Assembly: GCA_009103225.1 (NCBI GenBank)
Contig: RHPI01001965.1
Location: 77,114-141,113, forward strand
Direction: 5' to 3'
Length of the DNA stretch: 64,000 nt
Origin: Chlorokybus atmophyticus
Lineage: Eukaryota; Streptophyta; Chlorokybophyceae; Chlorokybales; Chlorokybaceae
A program made the position numbers and the translations under genes. The notes beneath the pieces are model-generated. The model was not told the origin of the DNA, did not search any database, and was given only the letters and a program-made list of their open reading frames with translations. Below, piece by piece: positions 25,783 through 35,912 of this stretch. Each line of letters opens with the position of its first letter. Position 1 is the first letter of the stretch.

Positions 25783-26205
25783 TCCCCCCCCCNNNNNNNN
25801 NNNNNNNNNNNNNNNNNNNNNNNNNNNNNNNNNNNNNNNNNNNNNNNNNNNNNNNNNNNNNNNNNNNNNNNNNNNNNNNNNNNNNNNNNNNNNNNNNNNN
25901 NNNNNNNNNNNNNNNNNNNNNNNNNNNNNNNNNNNNNNNNNNNNNNNNNNNNNNNNNNNNNNNNNNNNNNNNNNNNNNNNNNNNNNNNNNNNNNNNNNNN
26001 NNNNNNNNNNNNNNNNNNNNNNNNNNNNNNNNNNNNNNNNNNNNNNNNNNNNNNNNNNNNNNNNNNNNNNNNNNNNNNNNNNNNNNNNNNNNNNNNNNNN
26101 NNNNNNNNNNNNNNNNNNNNNNNNNNNNNNNNNNNNNNNNNNNNNNNNNNNNNNNNNNNNNNNNNNNNNNNNNNNNNNNNCCCCCCCCCCCCCCCCCCCC
26201 CCCCC
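25783..26205. repeat. Poly-C tract flanking an assembly gap
   Basis: There are 10 C before and about 25 C after a 388-base run of N. The true length is unknown. Long C tracts (G on the other strand) block sequencing and can form i-motif or G-quadruplex structures. Confidence 0.8.
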
Positions 26206-26846
26206 TTTTTTCAAATGAGTGAAAATGGGTTGTGGATGAATGCATAATAACGCTTAAGGTAATGCGCAAAAATAGAGCATTAGCATGGCACCTTGCACCG
26301 TGATATTATTATGGATTGGGCTTGCGCTCTTAAGCTCGGACAATGCGTGCAACATGTTATTATGTGTGTTGTACAACACACACAAGCGAGTATGCAATAT
26401 TGGTGTACGTGAAACACAAGCACTGCACATCAGCAAACATCAGGTGTGGGCAGCATTGAGCGTGCTCCAGAATCGGTTGCCGGCTAAGTCCATGGTCCAG
26501 CTTGTTTTTTGTCACATGATGTGACTATGATATGCAATGTACTTCACAATGCATAACATCAAGCCATTAGTAGTCAACTTTCATCATTCATAGATGTTGC
26601 AATTGGATGCACGAGAGAGACAGAGAGAGAACGAGAGAGAGGCCCATGACATGAACTGGAGTGTGGCATTACGCGCCCAGATATGTATGCCACGAGTTCA
26701 CTGAACCGTGATCGGTTCCTTGAAACCGTTGCCTTCACTGCGTTGGACCGAAAGCGGTTCAAGTAGTTGGCGACTCTGCAGATATTCACCAGCCAAGTGT
26801 AGGGAGTTCAGCAATCCAACATAATGGATCAGTGATCCTGACAGAC

Positions 26847-26855
26847 TTAGGGTTT
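26847..26855 (-). promoter_or_regulatory. Telobox upstream of EAF1
   Basis: TTAGGGTTT (AAACCCTAA on the minus strand) lies about 110 bp before the EAF1 start codon. Confidence 0.4.
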
Positions 26856-26965
26856 GAGGCGACGTGGCTGCAGGAGCGCGAGCCTTCGCCGCCGCTGCCG
26901 CCGCCTGCTTCGCTTCATCCTCGTGGACGTGGCTCTGCGAGCCTCAGCGGCCGGCCTGGTGATGG

Positions 26966-29900
26966 ATGGCGGCTGCTGGGCTGGCGTCGGATGCCAAGAA
27001 GGACCGCAACTCTCCGTCTGCGCAAGGCGAGGTGGCTCCGGAAGCGGACAACGTCAACGGCCACAGCAGCAACACCTTCACCAACAACACAGACAACAAC
27101 AAGGAGTCTGCCCTCGTCGTTCCCGCCGCCGTTGTTGATAAGCAGGATGCTGGCACTGACGCAGAGCTTAAGCACAAGGAGCTGCTGGCTGTCAGCGTCA
27201 AGCGCGCCCATGAGGACGCCGTGCTCGAGGAGGCAGCAGCCATTCAGGTGCTGGTTACATCACATTCATCGTGCCAATGCCAACCACCCTATACCACCAT
27301 GCATTCGGTTTATCATGCAGGATTGCGCAAAATCCGTTTGAGCACGCAATGCAACAATCACGTCATGCCTGCACTGCTTCTTGCACTGCCTAAGACGTAC
27401 TGCGCTATCACACATGCTGATTTTGTGCATGTTGCATGAGTGTGTTGCGGTACGCTGTGCATGTGTGTCTGTTGGTTGGCAGTTGGTTGCAGCTGAGCCA
27501 TTCATGATGCAGGTACAAGCCGTGCAGGTCGATGCCGCATCCAAGCTTAAACCTTGGACGGACTCCACGCGCATGCGCACGCATTGGGACTATCTGCTGC
27601 AGGAGATGGCGTGGCTGGCAGCGGATTTTGCTCAGGTAGGCAACTGATCAGTTCAACCCAACATTCCTCTGGATTAATCTTGCACTGTACACAGGAGCGA
27701 ATATGGAAAATTGCTGCGGCGTCTCATTGCGCCCGCCATGCAACAACTGGGTTTACCGCGAGGTCTATGCGACGGAGGCAGCAGTTTGAGCAGAGCAAGA
27801 TTGCCTCAGGGCTGGCAGCAGCAGTACTGCACCTGTGGCAGGCTGTGGCATTAGCTGCAGCGGCGCTGCCGGAAGCTTGCATGACAGACACTGGATCTGG
27901 AAAGGAGATTGTACATACAGATCAGCCGAAACCAGCTGCTCGCAAACAGGATAACGAAGCTAATACCTGCAATTCAAGTTTTGATGTTGCTGAGGTAACA
28001 ACACTTCATGCTGTTTGTTGGACTTGACATTGCACATTAAGTCATTCTCACTAAACATCTTTGTTCTGTGCACTGTAGCAGTTGAAGAGGAAGAGCCCAG
28101 GCATTGTAGAGTACATGGAGAGGTTCCTCAAAGATCAGGCCGAGCATGATGCAGGTTGTCAACAGTCGGACTCGGCAGAGGGCCCTGCCACCCCGCAGCG
28201 CGTGTGGGAGGAGTTGCCCATCGAGCACGTGTGGGACGATGCTTCACTCCCAACAGTAAGCAAACCTGTCAATGTAATTGCGCATGGAAGTTGATAAGTG
28301 CAGCTGTGCTTCTGATTTGACTGACATGTGTATGCATGTATGTCAGGAGCCGCTGTGGTACTGCGCCCCAGACGCAGGCGATGCGTATCGCACAGCAGTT
28401 GAGGCTGCAGAGGATGCACGACGCGAGGTGTGTGTCATGGTGGAAGGTTGTTTTTGGTAGTTGTATGTTCAGAGCGTAAGGCCAGCCAGTGGTCGTTGGA
28501 GTTGTGTATGTGGAATATATACTTGTGAGTCCCAGCTGCACAGTGTGCACCTCGAGTGAACCCTGACAAATTGCGTTCGTCAGGAACACTTGCGGCAAAT
28601 GAAAGACTACTCGGATGCATTGGCTGCAGCAGAGGCGGCTGCCGATGCTGCGGCGGCAGAAGTGGAAAGGCAGGCGGCTGCAGCTGCAAGCAGTTATTGG
28701 CAATCGGCTGCGAGGGCAGGCCAAGCAGATGCACGGCGCATCGCCACGAGCACCACCTCTGCGTCGGCTGTTAAGAGCGAAGCCGCGCCGAGCACTGGCA
28801 CATCCGCTGATGAAGCAGAGAACGGCGCGAGAAGCCCCATGCTTGCGGGTGTTGGCACGAAGAAGAAGCGCAAGCAGCGCAGCGCCGGTGCCCCCCGCTT
28901 GCCGGGAGAAGCTGGCATTGTTGATGAAGTGCTGCCCAGGCTGAAGATAGAGGATGCGGCGCAGCAGCATGCTTTTCCATTCCCTTCACCAGCTGTTCAA
29001 GGCAAGCGCTCGCAGACGATCTCCGTGCTTCGCGACGCGGCTGCCGTTCATGCGGCTCCGATTCCAACAAAACGCATGCGCACGGCTTTGCATCGCAGCA
29101 CGCCCACGGGAGTGGCACCCATTGCTACCGGCATGCCCACGCCATCGCAAACACCCACAGCCGCATACACACGAACGCCGACCTCAGCACGCTCCTCTGT
29201 AGCCGCACAGGAAGGCGTGGACTTTGTCGATTCGCACCCGACCACATCGAGCTCAGCGTATGCTGAAGGCGAAGACATGGACGCCAAGCAGCAACGTCGC
29301 GACAATAAGAAGAAAAAGAAGGCCCCCACGCCAACTGCAGAGACGGCTGCTGTGGTGCCCACAGCCAACCTGTCAGCGTTTCCCGGCAAGAGGGTGGCCA
29401 CAAAGGTAAGGCCCACACCACATGCAATATATGCAAGCAGCAGCATCTCGTGCCTGAACTCTCTTGTTTTTGTCAGCACGTGCAGTTGCGAACTCCAGCG
29501 CAGCCGCAGTCCGCGGATGCTTTGGAGGTACAGCGAGACATGAAGCCACCTTTGCATGTGAGTACAATCATCATCAAAATCACACACAACATTAGTTGGG
29601 CAGCTGTGTGCACCTTAAGGGCATAAAGCCCCGCTTACACAGGGTCGCGTCTGGTCTAATTTCTTGTGTCCACCGATAAAACGCGGTCAGACGCAATGAG
29701 ATCGCCGAAAATTGGTTGCGTTTCAGCCGCGTCACGTCCGTTGAAATGTAACGCGAAGTCAAAACGTACAGCTAACCGCAGCCACAGCTAGCGGCTAATA
29801 TGTGTGACCGAGGCTTAAGCAGCGGGTCTCATTGTGAGTGCATTTGATGTTGCTGCAGGATGTCAAGCTTGAGAAAGCGCCAAGTGCGGCCTTTCCAGGC

Positions 29901-32900
29901 AGGAAAGCAGCAGAGGACGCGCATCGAGCAGCCGTGCAAGCTGCTGAACTTGGTACAGTGCCAGCAGCCTTTCGCATGCACAGTTGACAACATTGCTTGA
30001 CATGCCGCGTTTCGAACTCAGCGGCTGACAAGAGGAACATTATTGCTGGCAAGCGTGCGCAGCAACGCGATCGCAACAACAAACAGCGCGCGAAAGAAAA
30101 GGTATGACATCACCGAATTTGCCATGGTGGCATCTGCAATATCTATTCATTGATTGTAATTGACCAGGTTGCACCTGCTCTGCCGGTTGTTGGCGGGCCA
30201 ACCCCGTGGACAGCTGCGGAAGATCAGGTGAGTGTCGCTTTGTGGATGATGGTTGTTGCAGCGCGTCGGATGTGCAAATGGTTAAATCCCCTATGATGGG
30301 CCTGCTTTGGAATCCATGTTAATTTTCACATCGCAATTCTGCAGGTGTTGCTTGCGATAGTGTCTGAGTTTACCAATAATTGGGCATTGGTCAGCGATGT
30401 GCATAATGCCGGCACTGGCCTAAAGGTGCGTGCGTGCCTTGATTGCAACATGCACTGGAAGTTTTAGCCGGGGCGTTTGAGTCTCAGCGTTTGGGTTGCA
30501 GGGCGTCTTCCGCACACCACAGCAGTGTCAGCAGCGGTTCATGCAACTTGCCAGTGGCGACAAAGATCAGACAGAAGAGACTGCTGTTGCAACCTTGCAG
30601 ATAACAAAGGTTTTCCACTGCAATTGCTTTTTGTGCCACTCGTGAGAACATCACAACACTAGTGTTGTATTGTGGCGCATTGTGACTTGATTCGTGTGCA
30701 GAATCAAGCAAGAGCTGTGCTGCATAGCGCCACACCTCTTGACGATGATCAGTTGCGAGGTCACATTGACAAAATCAACCATGTCATGGCGAAGCACAAA
30801 GCCCGCAAACTTCAGGTCTGTTTTCTCCGGTGGATAGGACAATGTTGGAAATATGACGCACAACTAATTGTGTGGCATTAAATGTAGATGGATCGCCATG
30901 ACGCCAACGACAGGCGCTCCACCATCCATCCCTCACATGCACATGCAGCCGGCCTTGCTGGCAACGCCGGCACAACTGTCCTCAGGTGATGTGCCCTGCA
31001 TAGTGTGGAGTCTTATCCAAGGTTCGCCAATACAAATGATGTTCGCTGAATGTGTATCGCGTTGGCAGTCCCATTGACTTGAGTGAGCAAGATTTGGCTG
31101 GGCCGGATGCGTTGGGAGGCGGTGCGGGTGGTGCCGGGACAATCGGGACGATGTCGCTTCCAGGCTCCATGGCTGGTGGCGCCGGAGGTATTGGCAGCGG
31201 TAATCTTGCAGACATCCTCCCGCCAGATCCTCGTGCGCTTGGTGTTGCTGCCCCCGGCAGCCTGAGCCCCGCGGCTGCCGCTGCTCTCTATGGCAAGGGA
31301 GTCCCCAACCCTGCCATGTTCGGGTATGCGCAACTTGGAGAGAGTTCGCATGCACGTGTGTGTGCGCGTGCTTGTGTTTGTGTGTCACAACCAGCATAAG
31401 GTTGATGAGCTTTGCGCACAGGGACCCTCAACTGGCTCAGGCGGCTCAGCAGCAGGCGCAGTTGCGTGCTCTCCGCAACGCGCAAGTGGCTCAACAGCAG
31501 CAGCAGCAAGTGGCGGCACTTAAGGCAAGGCAGCAGGCGCAGATCGGGCGCATGGCTGGAGCCGGGTCGATACCCAACATGGACTCCGCTATGGCCGTTG
31601 CACTCTCCCTCAACAACGGAAAAGCCGGCATCAGCGGTGACCCGTCCGGGCTTGTCAACAATCCGCTCTCCGGCACCATGGCTGGCATGCTGCCCCGCGC
31701 AGGCAGCATCATGCCCGGGACAACAGGCGCAGCTAGTGTGAGTGCCACACCAACATTGCACATGTTGCTGCCTTGATTGTTGTGTGTCATTTGTTGATGT
31801 GATGTGGGGCTGTTCCAACGGCAGGTGCAACAGCGGCAGCAGCTGCTGGCTCAATTACAGAGCGCCAACCAAGGCACAGCGCTGCAGAATCAGACGGCGG
31901 CTCAACAGCTGCAGCAACATGTTGGGGGTACGGGCGTGAGGCCACCTTCAGCACCACAACAGTCACGGCCTCTGTCACGCCAACAGCGCATGCCGGCGAA
32001 GCAACTGCAGGTGCAGCAGACAGCAGGAGGCCCAGCTGTCCAATACCAAGGCGTGATGGGTTTCGGCGCGAGCGGGCAGAAGGGCGCTTCGCTCCCGTAC
32101 ATGCAACAGAGGCCGGGCTCGGCTGGCAGCATTGGCGCTGGTGTTGGCGTGCATCAGATGGGCCGCGTGCCCACGCCGCAAAATCTGCCTGCGGCAGCTG
32201 GACGACCCACCACACCGCTGCAGGCGGCGTCCATGCAGACACTGGCAGCCATGACGATGCCGTCGGCAATGCCTCCGCTGCCTCCTTCCCCCACGCAACC
32301 CGGCAATGCCGGCAACATGCCCTCCATGCTCTCGATGCCCCTGCAGTACACTCTGCAACAGGTGAGAATGGCACTTGTTGCACTGACACTGAGATGTTGG
32401 TCATCACTTGTTCAATTGGTTGCTGACTTGGTTCTGGCTCATGTGCAGCTTTGTGCAACAGCTATTGCACAGGGCTACAAATGGATGCGTGCACTGTCCC
32501 ATCAGCATTTTCTGCCTTGGGTGTTGACCATTTGCACAATGTGTCTCCACTTGCTCATGCTTCTTTGTCGTGTCATGTAGAGGCAAGCAGCAGCGGCGAA
32601 TGCAGCGGCGCAGCTGACTCAGAAGCAGCAGCCCCACATGGCGCAGAAGGTGCCGCAGCCCACAACACTCGCAAGCCACCAGCTGCAGCCGCCGGTATCA
32701 CCGCAGCCCCCCGCGCCCAAGTCCCCCTCACTGCTCGCGCGCTCCCCGGCCCAACAAAGCTGGGCTCAGCTGCCGCCCACGGGGGCAACCATGCCCGTGA
32801 GGGTGTCAACACCGCCGCTGCAATCGCAGATACCCGTCGCGACCATCGCCACTGCACCCATCCCAACAACAGCAGCAAGCAAGGCGTTGATCCCGCCGGG

Positions 32901-32970
32901 GCCAGCTGGCAGCACAGCAGCTGTGAGTGCAGCCGCATTAGACAAGGATGCCACTGGTGGTGGCAGCTAA
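26966..32970 (+). CDS. EAF1: EAF1 homologue, scaffold of the NuA4 histone acetyltransferase (HSA + SANT/Myb)
   Basis: In yeast and plants EAF1 scaffolds NuA4, the H4/H2A acetyltransferase; its HSA domain binds actin-related proteins. Eighteen exons were read, including 26966-27247, ~27514-27635, ~27695-27993, ~28080-28256, ~28348-28428, ~28583-29405, 30169-30228, 30345-30425, 30501-30609 and 32581-32970. The HSA domain is TRMRTHWDYLLQEMAWLAADF + AQERIWKIAAA with a downstream RRRQQFEQSKIASGL helix. A plant-EAF1-type block follows (VEYMERFLKDQAEHD, EPLWYCAPDAGDAYRTAVEA), then a long Ala-rich coiled coil. The SANT domain (TPWTAAEDQVLLAIVSEF .. NWALVSDVHN .. FRTPQQCQQRFMQL) comes next, and the last third is Gln/Pro/Ala-rich low complexity. 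There is no SNF2 ATPase, which separates it from p400/SWR1. One intron contains a MITE-like insertion. Confidence 0.9.
29626..29816. mobile_element. MITE-like insertion in an EAF1 intron
   Basis: About 190 bp is bounded by imperfect terminal inverted repeats. AAGCCCCGCTTACACA (29626-29641) and the reverse complement of TGTGTGACCGAGGCTT (29801-29816) match at 13 of 16 positions. The interior is CG-rich compared with its surroundings (GCGTC, CGCG words). It has no coding capacity, and no convincing target-site duplication was found. Confidence 0.55.
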
Positions 32971-33755
32971 GGCGCGCACGTGTTGTTGTTGAGTTTGCAG
33001 TTGTAGTGGTGATGCGGTAAGCGGCCTTTGCAGGCGGCTTACCGCATGCGTTGTAAGTTAGTCAAGTTAGTCAAGGAAGCTCTGTCCGTGCCCTCACGAG
33101 GGTGTGCGGTGGGCATCAGGGGAGCGCAGGGTGTAGCCTGAGGTACATAGAGCTAACGGTGCTGTATGTATATGTACATTCAAACATTCATCATGACCTG
33201 TACAATTCCATGCGCTTTGTGCCTGGTGGTCGCAGTGCTACATGTTAGAAACTTGAAGTACAAATTCTTTCCGCAGATGTAGAGTAAGAGACAAACTAAG
33301 ACTTGCTAGCCAACCAGGTAATACAACTGTCGTAATGAGCGCGTACGCTGGCCATTGTGTGCACATCGAGCAAAGGCAGGTGGAGGGTGGCAAGTGACAG
33401 CAATTTGCCTTGATGTGAAACACTCCGCAAAATAAGTCAACATGCACTGGGCCAAACCCGAATAGCTAATTATTACTGAGATGATGGTGCACAAACCAGC
33501 GTGCACGCGCGTAGAAAGAGACAGGGACAGTGGTGAGGGCAAGAGCTGCTTTGCAACCAACTAGTAGGACGCACAACACAGCATGTGTTTCCATCTGTGA
33601 GTGTGGCTGAGACGGATGTTTCCCACTGTGTGTGGCATATATCTCTTCTCGAGGCTATACAATACCAGACAGGTTGGACATAGCAAGCTTTATGCGAGCC
33701 CCGAGCTCATGGATTCAACCCGTCCCGCTGCCATTTCCTGGTTGACACTGTTCTG
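32971..33755. other. Convergent spacer between EAF1 and the MORN gene
   Basis: This spacer carries the strong stem-loop at 33012-33047. Nothing else was recognised. Confidence 0.6.
33012..33047 (+). terminator. Strong 11-bp stem-loop 40 bp after the EAF1 stop
   Basis: ATGCGGTAAGC (33012-33022) pairs perfectly with GCTTACCGCAT (33037-33047). A further GCC/GGC pair lies inside the loop. It would fall in the EAF1 3' untranslated region. Confidence 0.6.
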
Positions 33756-34529
33756 CTACTCTCTTCCCGCTCTCCTCACGCTGGTGGTGCGCCACTTCCC
33801 CCGCGCGTCGTACCCGCCGACCGCGACGTTGCCGCCGCCCATGCGGTGCTCACCGCCGCGACCACACGGCCGGTTGCTGAGGAACGGCCCGCTGTAGCTG
33901 CTGCCGTCACGCAGAAGCCAGGAACCCTTGAGCAGGGAACCTCCAGCCCAATCGCCAACAAACTGCACACACGCCAAGTTGAGGCAGAGCCATACATACA
34001 CACACACGCACACGCACACGAACACGCACACGCACACGCACACACATATTCACACGCACACCATAACACGCGCATCCGCAGGCACAAGTTGGCTTGCTTA
34101 CTTGGGACATGGAGTGCGCAAAGAAGTAGGAGCCATGGCCGCTCTTTCGGTCGGCCACCCAGCCACCAAGGTACACGTCGCTGGTTCCCGGGTATGTGTA
34201 CCTTCCTTCCCCGGACCTCCGCCCATTCTCCCAATTACCTACACGAGAACATGATGTGAGAACCAACATACAATATTCTACCAAAACATCAACCATTTGC
34301 TCACCCTCGTATTTGCCGCCATCTGGGTACGTCATGGTGCCCTGTCCATGTCGCAGATTGTCCTTGTACTCGCCCTCATAGACGCCACCCGCTGCTCCTC
34401 CCCCCTCCTTCTCACCGTCTCCTTCCCCCTCCTCTCCCTCGGCAGACGCCCACGTGTAACGCCCACGCCCCTCGCGCCTCCCATTTACATACACACCTTG
34501 ATAAAGGATAGTATCAGGGAGGTAGTTGA

Positions 34530-34570
<41 letters not shown>

Positions 34571-34854
34571 TCACATTCTCACCTGTAAAGGTGTCGCCGC
34601 TGGGGAACTTGGCGGTGCCCGAGCCGTGTGGGATGCCGTCTTGGAGGGGACCATCCCACTCCTGATGCAAATTGACATGTGTGAGATTGATTGGCCAAGA
34701 TAGGTGACCTTCAACAACGATTGCTGTTGTTGTGTGTTGCATAAATGGAACGACTCAGTGAAAAATAAACGCAACATGGAGTGCAACATGGAGAAAAGAC
34801 ACGCAGTGTCCTTACCACCACTGGCTGAACCTCCTCCTCACCCTCGTCCGCCAT
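33756..34854 (-). CDS. MORN-repeat protein resembling radial spoke head protein 1
   Basis: Exons are 34854-34816, 34661-34583, 34496-34305, 34242-34107 and 33963-33756, about 215-220 residues starting MADEGEEEVQPVV. Successive MORN units read HGSGTAKFPSGDTFTGVYVN, GRGRYTWA, YEGEYKDNLRHGQGTMTYPD, YEGNWENGRRSGEGRYTY, YLGGWVADRKSGHGSYFF and FVGDW. An acidic, Gly-rich insert splits the second unit. The order of repeats and the C-terminal block (FVGDW..KGSWLL..SYSGPF) resemble RSPH1/RSP10 of motile cilia, which docks in the radial spoke head. That identity is inference, since MORN repeats also occur in lipid kinases and other proteins. A TG microsatellite lies in one intron and CA-rich sequence in the last. 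Confidence 0.8.
33992..34062. repeat. CA-rich microsatellite
   Basis: Alternating ACAC/GCAC dinucleotides fill the last intron of the MORN gene. Confidence 0.8.
34530..34569. repeat. (TG)n microsatellite
   Basis: About 18-19 uninterrupted GT units lie in an intron of the MORN gene, directly before the splice-site region on the minus strand. Confidence 0.9.
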
Positions 34855-35912
34855 GATCCTCCTCCTTCAACCACGCACTCAAACTCCTTCTGCCCCGATT
34901 TATTGCCCCCGCTGTGCCTCCAACTTCTGCTCGTCCTCGTCCTCGCCCTCCTTCTCCTCCTCGCCGCCGTCGCCGTCGCCGCCGCGCTTTGAGCGGAAAA
35001 CCCAAAATTAGCCTGCAGAGCGGAGTGCGTGCACGTGGCATCCACGCACAACGGCACAAGCGCACAAACCATAAACATGTTTTGCTTCCAACACGCGGAT
35101 GTGATCGTGTGTGATGACTGTTGAGGAATGCTGACTAAGCTTAGCCGGCTTAATCAGCCGTTACTGAGCATTACACAGCCGCTTGGCTAAGTCGTCTGGC
35201 ACAGACCGACTGATATCGGTCAACACTATTAATCGTCGTCATATTGTGCGGGCTTCGCCCATTCTTGTACCAAATCGACCGGACAGTCAACGGACAATAA
35301 CCACTTAAGCTGCTCTGTCCCGCCACGCATGTCTCATGTACCATAAACCCTAATCGGCGGCGGTTGCCGCCGTGGCGGTGGCGGCGACGGAGGCGGCGGC
35401 GTGGGGAGTCTTGTCGTCGCCGCCGAGGCCATAGACGACCTACACAAGTGGCTTGCCGAAGCGGTGGACTGTGCCAGCATGAATTGACGCTGCAATCGAC
35501 TCGGTAGGGTTGCGGGGCGTGTTCTTACAGAAGCAATGTGCTTTGCTGCCAGTGCGATCATGAGCATCGCTTGATATTATTGTTCATGCTGGCGTGGTGT
35601 CTTGCGTAGTATAGGTGTAACGGCTGTAAGCTACATTGTCTACCTTGCAGGAATAGGCACAACAACAACATCAACGACAACAACATTTGCATAGGCACAA
35701 CAACAACAACAAGAACAACATTTGCATGGGCAACAATGGCTGCATGTTTGTCTCGCCGTACACGAAGCGTCAACTTATCAAGCATACGTACATATGGCGT
35801 TGAAGTCGCACTACATGCCATACACATCCTGAGACAGCGCTGCATGATAGGGTTGCATTCAGCTCACTTGCTTGCATTACCTACCAGATAAACACAATCT
35901 CTTTCTACACAG
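34855..35912. promoter_or_regulatory. Divergent intergenic region, MORN gene / SLC13 gene
   Basis: This region contains a GC-rich CGCCGT tract at 34910-34990. A telobox AAACCCTAA lies at 35345-35353, directly beside a CGG-rich coding-like stretch (35353-35480) that could be an unassigned leader exon. CAACAA repeats lie at 35655-35725. No complete gene was supported. Confidence 0.5.

Larger units (their letters stand above)
25037..26965. other. Intergenic region with assembly gap
   Basis: This region lies between the GST stop and the EAF1 start. It contains the N gap at 25793-26180 flanked by poly-C on both sides, and a GA-rich stretch at about 26612-26642. Otherwise it is unremarkable and no gene was seen, although one could be hidden in the gap. 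Confidence 0.6.

Noticed and set aside
26966-32970. EAF1 gene as a p400/SWR1-type remodeller because of the HSA domain
   Set aside because: No SNF2 ATPase motifs lie between the HSA and SANT domains; the plant EAF1 block is present instead.
34838-35078. Arg/Gly-rich minus-strand frame upstream of the MORN gene
   Set aside because: It comes from a CGG/CCG-rich leader; no start, splice partner or family resemblance, and the alternative frame ends in a stop.
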